A program made the position numbers and the translations under genes. The notes under the pieces are model-generated. The model made no database searches. It was not told the DNA's origin and worked only from the letters and a program-made list of their open reading frames with translations. From contig JAPMAC010000234.1 of NCBI GenBank assembly GCA_028671895.1, forward strand, positions 496,001 through 560,000: a stretch of 64,000 bases of DNA, in the 5' to 3' direction. Shown here one piece after another: positions 10,395 to 20,719 of the stretch (position 1 is the first letter of the stretch; each line of letters opens with the position of its first letter). Source of the stretch: Oenanthe sinensis (taxonomy: Eukaryota; Streptophyta; Magnoliopsida; Apiales; Apiaceae).

Positions 10395-11700
10395 TTTATC
10401 AAAGTGAGAGATAATTTTTATGAATTAAAATTACTAATTAATATCGAATAATTTTAGTAAATTACGAACCAAACCCTAATTTTTAAAATTACTCGGATTT
10501 TTGTGAAATAATTATATAATGGACTCCTAGTAATTTTAAGCACACTTTTAATTTAATTATAATTTTTAATCAATTTTAAAAATTAATTAACCCTAGCCAA
10601 ATTGTTCGAGTTTGAAAAATAGTGAATTTTAAGGTCTTAACCAAAATCAATGGGACCACTTGCAAATGATAGGTTTGAATGTGGGTTCCACAAATCTGGT
10701 TTTAGTTTAAAAATTGGACAAGATTTGGCCTTAAAAATGTTCAATTAAAATTTTTAAATCTTTGTTGCGCTTCTGAGTTCTTAGCATTGTGTGTTAGGTG
10801 TATGTAACGCCACTAAATAAAATGAAATTGAACAAGTACGCAATTATTTATAGGCGCCACAAACCAAAAAAATTTTGATTAACTTCTTTTGTTGTGCCTG
10901 CACAGTGCCTGCATTGTGAAGGCGCCACAAAACGTTAAAGCGAAACTAAAATGCTAGGCTACTTTTTGTTGTGCCTCCACAATGTATTCACTGTGTTGGC
11001 GCCACAAAATCTCCTAGCGCCACAAACATATTTAACAAAATCTTAAGGTTTGTTTGTTGCGCCTGTACATTGGTGACATTGTGTAGGCGCAACTATAAAT
11101 TTTTCAAGAAAAAGCTAAATACCTGTATCAATTTTTGTTGCGCCTATACAGGTAAACCACTGTATAGGCGCCACAAAACATTGTAGCGCAACAAAGTACT
11201 TAAAAACAAATCAAGTTGCTCCTAGATTTTGCTACTAATCAATAAATAATATTCATGAATAATTTGTATAATTAATCAATAATAATTAATTACTCATAAA
11301 TATTATTTCACAAAATATTTATTTTTAACAATAATAATATTAATTGTTAAAATTATTATCAAAAATAAATTATGCTTCTTATTATATAAATTTTATTTTA
11401 AATAAAAGAATAAATATAAATATTCATCCTTTTTATTTAAAATGATTTCAAATAATATTTAAACATATAAGTGCTAAGAATTTATCATTTAAATACAAGC
11501 ACTTAAATATTTTCTAAGATCAAAATTAAATAAATACCAGATTAATAAAATTAACAGGCATGCACAAGGTATTTATCTAATATTTAATCTTAATAACTGG
11601 AAAATAATTTGGTAAATAAATTTACAAATCCTAAAAATATTAACATTAATTAACCAGTGAATTTATCAGCTTCAAATTGCAGTTTTTCATTACTAACTAA
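10395..11700 (-). other. Spacer between pol and ORF-X of element D
   Basis: About 1.3 kb without a gene. The part nearest ORF-X (10395-10790) and the part nearest pol (11210-11700) are plain AT-rich sequence; the middle carries the hairpin array. Confidence 0.6.
10845..11195. repeat. Hairpin array with TTTGTTGCGCC / GGCGCCACAAA motif (element D)
   Basis: Four inverted-repeat units of about 46 bp follow each other (about 10886-10931, 10963-11009, 11050-11098, 11133-11178), plus single half-sites at 10853 and 11017. Each pairs a TTTTGTTG(C/T)GCC arm with a GGCGCCACAAAA arm around a short loop. The last is the cleanest: GCGCCTATACAG (11140-11151), 8-nt loop, CTGTATAGGCGC (11160-11171), extended by TTTTGT/ACAAAA beyond one mismatch. 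The same motif appears in the D LTR. Confidence 0.85.
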
Positions 11701-13704
11701 TTAGTTAGTAGAATTTAACATCCGAAGTTCACAAACTAGTCTAGTGAAACTTATTTCATCCAGTGGTTTAGTGAAGATTTCAGGAATTTACTGCTCTATA
11801 GGTACAAAATGTAACTTTACAATACCATTCATGACATGCTCTCTTATGAAATGATACCTGATATCAATGTGCTTGGTCCTTGAATGTTGAACATGATTGT
11901 TTGTGATGGCTATGGCACTTGTGCTGTCACAGAATATTGGAATTTAGCTCAGCAACAGTCCATAGTCTTGAAGTTGGTTCCTTATCCACAGAATTTGTGC
12001 ACAACAACATATTCAGCTTCAGCTATTAACATTGCAACTGAGTGCTACTTCTTGCTATACCAGGACACCAATCTTCTAACAAGGAATTTACAACTCCCTG
12101 ATCTACTTTTTCTATCAATCCTACAACCTGGATAATCAGAATTTGTATAGTCAACAAGGTCAAAATCTGTATCTTTAGGGTACCAAATTCCAAGATTCAA
12201 ACTTCCCTTAAGATACATAAAAATCCATTTAACAGTTATAAGATGTGATTCTTTAGGGTTAGACTGAAACCTAGCACACAAGCATGTAGCGAACATAATA
12301 TCTGGCCTACTTGTAGTTAAGTAAAGTAATGAGCCAATCATACCTCTATAGCTTGTGATGTCAACCTTCTTACCAGGTTCTTCTTGATGAAGCTTAGTGG
12401 CGGTTGCCATAGGGGTTTTGATTGATGATGCATCTTTAAGACCATACTTCTTCAATAGATCTCTGATGTACTTGTTCTGGCAAATGAAGATTCCATCTTT
12501 CTTTTGGCTTACTTGGAGTCCAAGGAAGTAATTCAGCTCACCCATAATGCTCATTTCATACCTACTCTGCATTAGCTTAGCAAATCTACTACACAACTGA
12601 TCGTTAGTAGAACTAAATATAATATCATCCACATACACTTGTACCAATATCATGTCATTTTTATGCATTTTATGAAACATAGTCTTATCTATGACATCTC
12701 TCGTGAAACCATTTTAAAGTAAGAATATAGATAGAGTATCATACCATGTCCGAGGTGCTTTCTTTAAGCCATAGAGTGCCTTGAAGAGAGAGTATATAAA
12801 ATATAGGAATTCTGGATCTTCAAACCCTAGGGGTTATTCCACATACACTTCTTCTTCATGCTCTTCATTCAGGAATGCACTCTTCACATCCATTTGATAA
12901 ACTTTAAAGTTGGAATGCGCTGCGAATGCTAGAAACATCCTGATAGCTTCAAGCCTTGCCACTGGTTCATATGTTTCATCATAATATATTCCTTCTTCTT
13001 GGAAATAACCTTTAGTAACCAGTCTGGCTTTGTTCCTCGTAACAATGCCGTCTTCATCCAGTCTATTTCTGAATACCCACTTTGTGCCAATTATAAACTT
13101 GTTCTTTCGCCTGGGTACCAGCTTCCATACTTTTGGTCTCTGAAACTGATTGAGTTCTTCTTGCATAGAAATAACCCAATCTGGATCTTCCGGTGCTTTT
13201 TTCACTTTCTTTGGCTATATTTCAGAGATAAAACCAGAGAATAAACATTCATTCTGAGAAGCACGTCTAGTTTGGACTTCATCATCTGGATCTCCTAGAA
13301 TCAACTCAAAGGGGTGAGCTCTACTCCATACCCTATGTCTAGGCAGATTTTCCCTAGAAGATTTAGCCTGATTATCATTAAAGTGATGAGTCCTGCTTAT
13401 ATCCTTCAGTTGCTCCCACTGAGGTGCTGCTTGGTTGAGAATGAGATTCTCTGCCACTAGTACTAGTTTTTGTGAATCTTCCAATATTTCCACTACTAGG
13501 GTCAGAATCATCAATGTTGTTATTCTCATTTGGTGCTTGATTTTCTGTTGCAGCTTCAGGTTCTACTTCACCTTGATCTGAGTTCATATTTTCAAACTCC
13601 AGAGTTTCAGTGTTATCTGTTCTTTGTAGACTTGGGAGCTTGAGATCATCAAAAGTTACATTCATGCTTTCAATGACCTTCTTGTGTTCAACCATATCAA
13701 CCCT
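11701..13704 (-). pseudogene. Element D: RT and RNase H region of pol
   Basis: Minus-strand copia RT/RNase H following the integrase-RT linker (13695-13380). Visible: FELILGDPDDEVQTRRASQN, the KWVFRN and DVKSAFLNEEHEEEVYVE blocks (13205-12834), YVDDIIFSST with an intact catalytic YVDD, MGELNYFLGLQV, SYRGMIGSLLYLTTSRPDI and the RNase H start GCRIDRKSRSG. The frame ends at 12045 and the C-terminal RNase H is frameshifted; its end, close to FTRLVCELRMLNSTN, stops at 11701. Further stops lie at about 13215 and 12831 and near 12717-12680. Confidence 0.88.
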
Positions 13705-15741
13705 TTATGCCTTAGAATCCAGAGAGTAGCCAAGAAATATGCCTTCATGAGCCTTGGATTCGAACTTTCCTAGATGTTCATCATCTTTCAGTACAAAACA
13801 CTTTGCTCCAAACACATGAAAATATTTCAGTGTTGGTTTCTTATTTGGCATCAACTCGTACAGAGTCTTGTCATGATCTTTATTTACTACGGTACGATTC
13901 TGAGTGTAACAAGCTGTGTTGACTGCTTTAGCCCAGAAGTATAGAGGTAACTTAGCTTCATTCAACATTGTTCTTGCTGCTTCAACTAAAGTTCCATTCT
14001 TCCTTTTTACCACTCCATTTTGTTGTGGAGGTCTGGGCACTAAATATTGTCTTGAAATCCCTTTCTCAATACAGAAATTATTCAGGGTTATAATATTCCT
14101 AAATTCTGGTCCATTGTCAGACTAATTTTCCTGATAGACAAATCAACTTCTAACTCTATCTTCTTTATGTGATCGATAATTGTTTCAGGGGCTTCATCCT
14201 TTGAGGCTAGAAACACCACCCACGTGTACTTGGAGTAGTCATCTACAATTACTAGTGCATATCTCTTCCTTGATATAGACATGACGTTGACTAGACCAAA
14301 TAAGTCCATATGCAGAAGTTGTAGTGGTTCAGTAATGTCTGATAAATCTTTGCTTCAATGAGATGTTTTCTTCGACTTCCATTTCTCACATGCTTCACAT
14401 AACCCTACTTGACAGAATTCCATCTCAGGTAAACCTCTAACCAATTCCCTCTTAACTAAAGAGTTCATTGCCTTGAAGTTCAGGTGTGAAAGTTTCTTAT
14501 GTCACAACCAACTGTCCTCTGTTGAAGCTTTGCTGTAAAAACATTGAACTTCGCATTTGCTTGCAGAGAATAAGTCAGATACAAAGAGATTCCCCTTTAT
14601 CAATACTTGAAGAGAAAGCTTCACATCTTTCCTGTTTTGGATTGCACATCTTTCTTTTTCAAAAGTTACTTTGTAGCCCTTATCAGTGAACTGACAAAAG
14701 ATATATTTTCAATAATAACATTGCCAATTTCTAGATTGCCATATCCCGTTGTGAACCCCTTGTTGTTATCTTTAAAGGTCACTATCGGGCCAACTATCTC
14801 AATCACAACTGATAGTAGGGCCTTATCACCAGTCATATGCCTTGAACAGCCGCTGTCGAGAATTCACATGACACACTTGTTCTTTGTTATGCCCTGTAAC
14901 CGCAGATTGATTACTTTTTCTTTGGCATCCAAATTTGACTGGGTCCAAGAGGCTTAGATAAGTAAACAGATTTATCTGTAGAAATTTTCTAGTCCTTGTC
15001 TTTCTCATCGACTGTGCCCTTGCCCTTTGGTTTAGCCTTGATAGGGGTGTCTTTAGGCTTAGGGACAGGGGCTTCCTTCCTATATTTAGGAGGACTAGTA
15101 GTCTTTGCCCTAACATGCTTTCTATTTATGTTCACATCTATATTCATACACATACTAGATGATGTATTCATTAAGTTTATGTATGCAGACAGGATGTTGA
15201 AAGCACATGGCATGCATCCTACTTTACCGCACGGTTAATGAGGGATAGACATGACAGACGTGGCAAACATATTATAAGTTTCTTCTTTTACTACTTTTAT
15301 CTTTTGACATGCATGCGTAAGATGACCTGTAGAATTACAATTATTAGATACTTTTCTAATAGCTTTGGGAGAGTAGGCATAATCATTTTTCTTATTAACA
15401 CCTATCTTGTCATTTCTGTTAGCTTTCTTATTTTCATTCTTGTTGCCTAAATCACTTTTAATCTGTTCCTTAGGTTCTACAATTTTTACAGATTTCTTAG
15501 GCAACTCCTTTTTACTTTCTTCCTCTTTCTTTTTATCCTCAACAAGAATTTATTCTTTCATTAAGATCTGTTCTTCATCTAGGGGTTGGATGACAAACTT
15601 CTTATATAGGGACTTAGGGACATTTTCTAATACATGTGGAATGTCTTTCTTCACAGGACTTTCCTTAGCAATTGATTCCTCATATCTCTTTCTTGCCTTT
15701 TTATCATAGTCAAATCATATTCCAGTTTTCTGACCTATAAC
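13705..15741 (-). pseudogene. Element D: protease and integrase region of pol
   Basis: The protease signature DSGCSRHMTG is present on the minus strand near 14845-14865, but out of frame with its flanks. The pre-integrase zinc segment (WHKKLSHLNFK...CEAC, about 14515-14390), the integrase start MDLFGLVNVMS (14309) and the region ending YSLDSKA (13705) are recognisable. In the third catalytic position of integrase the usual Glu of VVERKN is Lys (VVKRKN, near 14010), a GAA-to-AAA change that should abolish activity. Upstream (15504-14989) is a Lys-rich gag-protease linker with a degenerate second zinc knuckle (CNSTGHLTHAC). Many frameshifts and stops. Confidence 0.82.
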
Positions 15742-17408
15742 CTATTTATCTATTGCCTCCTTAACAAGATTAGCAGATTTCTTATAAGCCTGAAGTTTTA
15801 ACTCTAACTCAGAAATTTTATTCCTAAGAGCAGTTTCTACTTCTTGGTTACATTTGTCCCTATTCTGGAGATATTCTATCTTCTGTTTTAGATCTTTTAA
15901 GTTAACACATGCAAGCTCTAGTTCTTCGTTTCTAGCTTCTAGCATTTTATTCTTTAGAACTAGTTCAACATTTTCTTCTTTAGATGCTAGCATGCTTGTG
16001 TGAATGTTAAACATTTCTACACTCAGATCTTCTACAGTTTTCTTATAATCAGAATTAGACATGTCAACTGTGGAAAGAAATGATACCTTTGATGACTGAG
16101 GTGATGCCTCTGAAGAGTCTGCCATTAGTACAACATTTCCATATGTCTCTTCTTTATCATTGTCTGAGTCATCCCAGCTCTTTCCTTTGGCTATATAATC
16201 TCTGCCCTGATGCTTCTTTACCAATGCATCATACTTTTGCTTGAATTTGTCATACGACTCCTTTCTTTCTTTTCGTTGCTTAGGCTTCCGGCATTCTGTA
16301 GCAAAATGCTCGGGTTCATCACAGTTGTAGCACTTGAACTTACTGCGGTCTACCATTCCAGTCTTATAACTTCCTTTGCTCTAAGACCTTGAAGACGAAC
16401 CACCTCGGTTGCTCTTTCTAAAACTAGAACCACTGTAACTGGAGTTACTCTTGAATTTGTACTTAGGGTTCCTCCTAAACCTGAGGTTCTTGAACTTCCC
16501 TACCATATAGGCCATTGTCTTGCTTTCCAACTGTTCAAGTTCTTTCATTGAATAGAAGTCATATTCATCATCTACTTGAGCATTCTCTGAAATTTCAGCT
16601 TCTAGAATATCTTCTTTCTCAACAACAGGTTTCACTGTGCTGGTCTCTGTGATAGCAAAATCCTTGGCTACAAGTGCTGTAGTCTTCAACAATGCTATAT
16701 TTTTAATGTCCACTGTTCCTGAACCATAAATGATTTGTCTTTGCTCTTGCTCAATTTCATGAGTCTTGATCTTCCCATATAGAATTTAAATGGACATGTC
16801 ATTTATGTCACTCCTCTCTCTGATGGCAGAGATTTTATGTTCCAGGTGTGCTAGCAGTGTCAACATGAATTTCCTATTGATCTCCCTCGTGAGTAGGCCT
16901 TCCCATGCAGTGACAAGTCATTCAACAATTTGTTGTATCTCTCAAAGACTTGAGTGATACTTTCTCCTGGTAGTGATTTGAACGCTTTATACTGAGATGT
17001 AAGAATATCCAGCCTGTTCTCCTTCACTTCTGTTGTATCTTCTATTAGCAGATCAATCGTATCCCACATTTGTTTGGCACTGGTGCAATTAATCACTTGA
17101 TTCAGCATTGTAATGCCCAGTGAATCCATTAGGATACATTAAAGATGATTATCCCATGCAACTTGATCTTTGATAGTGTCGGTGTACTCTGAAGGCTCCT
17201 TTGGGGTAAATCCTTGAGGAATCCGTTCGCCGTCATCTGAGACTGTTTCTGGTGTTAGCTTCTGAGGTACATAGGGTCCATTTTCCAAAATTTCTATGTA
17301 TTGAGAATTAGCTGATTTAGTGAAAGTGCACATCTTCTTCTTCCATAAAATGTATTCATTTTTATCAAAGGCTGAGATTTTGATGCTACTAAGTTTTTGG
17401 GTACTGAT
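15742..17408 (-). pseudogene. Element D: gag
   Basis: Gag of the copia UBN2-like type. It should start as in element B (MSTQK...), but the start codon is ATC here (17406-17408). Recognisable order: capsid region with GERIPQGFTPKEPSEYTD, an in-frame stop at 17139, NQVINCTSAKQMWDT, LDILTSQYKAFKSLPGES, a frameshift near 16860, a further stop at 16381, then an intact zinc knuckle CYNCDEPEHFATEC (CX2CX4HX4C, near 16330) and a C-terminal coiled coil (about 16060-15742). Gag forms the virus-like particle and binds the element RNA. Confidence 0.85.
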
Positions 17409-17680
17409 GGTTGCGAAGAATTTTAAATCTCAAGAAATAATTAATTTCTTAAAAATTAAAATTAATATGAATAAAAATTGAATTTCGTGAAATAAAATTT
17501 TTGTTCGAATTCTTGATGATTGATAGCTTTTTAAAATTAGTGTATTTAAAATCTTTAAAAAAATTCAAATATTAAATTTTCTTTAAAATTAAAGAAATTT
17601 TAATATAAATTTTCTAGATCTAAAAATGCACTTTTTCGTAAAACTATTTTTGGATCTTGATTTGTAACTTCAATCAACAA
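17409..17680 (-). other. Leader of element D
   Basis: AT-rich interval between the primer-binding site and gag; nothing further recognised. Confidence 0.5.
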
Positions 17681-17692
17681 GCTCTTATACCA
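17681..17692 (-). other. Primer-binding site of element D
   Basis: On the minus strand TGGTATAAGAGC follows the LTR end by two bases. It differs by one base from the usual initiator-tRNA-Met complement TGGTATCAGAGC. Confidence 0.8.
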
Positions 17693-18012
17693 ATTGTTAG
17701 GTCCAAAATCATCATAGAAGGGGGGGTTGAATACGATATGGTAGATTTTTCATTAAATTGCGGATTAAGTGTTTGTGTTCTGGAGATATGAAAATGGCAG
17801 TTATTGAAACACAAAGATTAGGGGAAATAAAGATATATTATCAAATCCCTGAGTGCTACACTTCTAATCAAAATGATTAGCTTCAATGGGTTCAATCAAT
17901 ATTAAAATATATATACAGTTGGGTGAGGTTATTGTGTGTCTTTAATGGAGCTCACGTCTGTATGTCTTTTGTTGAAGATGAATGAATCACTATTGTCTAA
18001 ATTGATTTCACT

Positions 18013-18020
18013 CTTATATA
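18013..18020 (-). promoter_or_regulatory. TATA box of the D LTR
   Basis: TATATAAG on the minus strand, about 320 bp before the LTR end. Confidence 0.6.
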
Positions 18021-18065
18021 TTCTGTAGGCTTTTTGGAAATTGATTTCCAACAACGTGAAGTCCT

Positions 18066-18305
18066 TTGTTGCGCCTTGTACAGGCTGAGTGGTGTGTAGG
18101 CACCACATAAATGTTTATTGCGCCTTGAGTCTTTTTGTTGCGCCCCTTGTTACTTTGTTGCGCCTGTATCAATGTTAGTTGCTTTGTCAAGGCGTCACCA
18201 AAACATTCCTTGTGCCTAACTACTTAGAAAATGCTTGTTAACATTGTTTTGTTACGCGTGCACTAGGGGTTACCTTGTGTAGGCGCCACAAATGACTTAT
18301 ATTCT
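18066..18305. repeat. D-family GCGCC/GGCGCC motif cluster in the LTR
   Basis: Copies of TTTGTTGCGCC and relatives occur at about 18070, 18115, 18138 and 18158, and of GGCGCCACAAA-like arms at about 18104 (GGCACCAC), 18200 (GGCGTCACC) and 18283 (GGCGCCACAAA). The copies are more eroded than in the pol-ORF-X spacer but follow the same inverted pairing. Confidence 0.75.
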
Positions 18306-18930
18306 TTGACTAGCTATTTCTTTGCACCTTGGAAGATATGTTGCGCCACTTGAGTACCTCAAGAGTACATGAGCAACTAAATGTAGTATTACTTGCCTTA
18401 ACCAATTTCTTGATATGATGTAAGTAATTACTACTTGGTTTTCACTCTTCTGGCTTTATCAACTGATTTTCTTCTGACTAGTCAAGATAATTCTTTTCTT
18501 GTTGTGCTGACGCTTAGTGCACTGGTTTGGTTCACAAATGACTAACAATGAATTGAATATCCTTGACTTCTGTTCTATTTCAGCTGATTAACTTTGGACT
18601 GTTGCATTGCTTCTGATCACTGAAACCCTTTGACATCTATACATAAGTCATTACACATTCTTTAGTCTGAATTCTTCTGAACTCTTATTTGTTGCTGAGG
18701 CCTAAACATTTTAATGAACTTCTCTTGTTGATGTTCAGTAAGCCTTTCATCTTGAATGCTCTGCAATGATGTATGTATGATTCATGTTTACATGTCCTTC
18801 TGGATTCCTATGCTGCATATAAGTATTATTTATATGTCTTTGTTTCTTAGTTTAGTTATCGTTATCACTATTACATACTACGTTACATTATGCTTTACAC
18901 ATAATAAATTAGGCTTGTTTTGGTCCAACA

Positions 18931-19370
18931 ATCTCCCCCAATTTGGGGAAAGATAATTTAACAAATTAATACAAGATATCAAGCCTACCTTTGTTTTTCC
19001 ATGCACTAATCATATCTAGCTTTCTTCTCCTTTTCTTCTCTCTATTCTGCCTCTTCAATGGCCTGAAGGATTTCCTGCCTTGCCATGATTTTTTCAATAT
19101 GGATTGAATCCTTCAACATGTCAGCTACAATTTAGAGAGAGTCCTTGACAAACTTTAGTCTTATTCTAGTTGTCACTCTATTCCTCAATTTGATCTCAAC
19201 CCTATCAAGTTTCTTGAAGACTTTGCATTTTCCTTGCCTTCTTAACTCCTTAGAGTTTATTTCAATATCCTCATCTTTTCTCAACTTTTTCTCTGTCATC
19301 TCCTTTTTATAATTTGCCTTGTCAAATTTTGCATGATATTTTCTAACTAGACACTCAACAATATCATACA
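18931..19370 (-). pseudogene. Element D': 3' end of ORF-X and polypurine tract
   Basis: On the minus strand a Lys/Glu-rich, probably helical segment (starting MYDIVECLVRKYHAKFD at 19371) runs with stops toward the polypurine tract TTGGGGGAGAT (18941-18931) just before the shared LTR. It fits the C-terminus of a D-family ORF-X. Element C begins at 19371, so it was inserted here; the five bases left of C are ATACA. The matching sequence on the far side of C is outside the window. Confidence 0.55.
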
Positions 19371-20548
19371 TGTTATTTCTCTTAAGTACAAGTTTATAGA
19401 AGTGGGGTTGAATATAAACTTGAGAATTATTTCAAATTCTTACGGATTTAAGTTTGTTCAATAAAAGTGCTTAAGGGTTTGGAATAATTAAGCTAGAAAA
19501 TAGAACTAGAAGAATTAAAAAGAAACTTGAAAATAAATCTTTTAAAATTAATAGTGGATTGGTTTTTCTACTAGTGAATGTTTTGCTTTCAATAAATCTT
19601 GGTCTTAGAACCAAGTTGCTTACAACATATGAATAGAACTAAGAAAAATACTACAATAATTTTCTATCTCTCTATTGTGCTATTCTTGTTCGATTTCTTA
19701 CTTTTGCTACTATAAACTGTTAAACTATATATAGCAGCTCATTTTCTACTTCTATTTTCTATCAATTGATATGAGTACAAATTACACTTTTCAAATTTTG
19801 CACTAAAATAAAGTGTAGCTACTTTCACATTCTTCCTAGGCCTTTGCTTTATTCTGGACAAATCTTCGTCTTGTTCTTCTCCTTGAAAACAGTGTTCCCT
19901 TGAAATTCTTCACAGTCCTGAAATAACTATCTTTTATTGATTTAGACTCCTGCAAAGATTTCTTTCATTTTCCTTTAATTATATTGAAAAACTTTGATCA
20001 ACTGATAATTACTGTGAAGCTTATCAGTTGAACCTTTTTTGCTTATCTATCGATGGATAAGTTATCCATATGTTCAATTGATGTTTCAATGGATGTTTGA
20101 GTATCCATCGATCCCCTTATCCATTGATTGCCTTTTATCTGTTGATTGCCTTGATGCTTTTATCCGTTTATGGAGATCCATTGATTTGACTTTTGTTGAC
20201 TTTTATTCATCAATCAATCATCCATATCCATTGAATCCTTTATCCGTTGATCACTTCACTTGAAATATCTTTGATTTAGAATATTTACACTTTATCAGCC
20301 ATTCTTCACATCTATTGATGAGCTATCAATCGAAGCCAATAATCTTCAGTTGATTAGATGATCACATCCATTGATATATTATAATCAATTGATAATACAA
20401 GAAATTCTAAATCACTATTATAATCCATTTTATCAGTTGATTAACAACAACTTCAATTGATAAATGGTTCTCTAGTCAAAGGATATTTATAGATCACATA
20501 TCCATTGACCAATTATAAATTTGTTATCATACTACATGATTCCTAACA
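19371..20548 (-). repeat. 3' LTR of element C (1,178 bp)
   Basis: Read on the minus strand it starts TGTTAGGAATCATG right after a polypurine tract (20549-20562) and ends AAGAGAAATAACA at 19371. It contains a CCCCACTTCTA stretch near its end and a minus-strand TATA region (CTATATATAG, 19725-19734). U3 holds the C-family ATCCATCGAT-like motifs. The matching 5' LTR is not in the window. Confidence 0.85.
20040..20512. repeat. ATCCAT(C/T)GAT motif cluster in the element C LTR
   Basis: More than fifteen copies or near-copies of TATCCAT(T/C)GAT and ATCAATTGAT occur in both orientations, for example TATCGATGGATAAG at 20047, TATCCATCGAT at 20103, TATCCATTGAT at 20119, 20189 and 20367, and ATCAATTGAT at 20392. 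Each is a palindrome or half-palindrome. They sit upstream of the TATA region. Confidence 0.8.
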
Positions 20549-20562
20549 ATCTCCCCCTATTT
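20549..20562 (-). other. Polypurine tract of element C
   Basis: On the minus strand ATAAATAGGGGGAGAT abuts the LTR start; same core as in A, B and D'. Confidence 0.85.
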
Positions 20563-20719
20563 ATGAATATAAAAAATATTCATAAATCTAAGTTGATAAC
20601 AAAACCCTAAACATTTATCAATATAGTAGAAATTATAAATTGACAAATTAAAAGATATGAGTCATTAAACTACCAGTAACAGATGATCTTTGAGAAGAAT
20701 TCTAATGATCTTGGTTTGT

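Larger units (their letters stand above)
10160..18930 (-). mobile_element. Element D: SIRE-like copia on the minus strand, 3' part cut by element A
   Basis: Order on the minus strand: 5' LTR (18930-17695), primer-binding site, gag, protease, integrase, RT and RNase H, spacer with hairpins, ORF-X start, then the element A breakpoint. All coding parts are decayed. The 5' LTR is shared with another family member, D', which ends at 18931. Confidence 0.8.
17695..18930 (-). repeat. LTR shared by elements D and D' (1,236 bp)
   Basis: On the minus strand it starts TGTTGGACCAAAAC and ends TTTTGGACCTAACA. A primer-binding site follows its end (17681-17692) and a polypurine tract precedes its start (18931-18941). 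It is thus the 5' LTR of D and at the same time the 3' LTR of D'. A TATA box (TATATAAG) lies at 18013-18020 on the minus strand. A cluster of the D-family GCGCC motif lies upstream of the TATA box, as with the arrays of A, B and C. Confidence 0.85.

Noticed and set aside
14996..15238. Plus-strand ORFs with membrane-like sequence opposite D gag-pol (14996-15709)
   Set aside because: They are antisense shadows of the Lys-rich gag/protease linker of element D.
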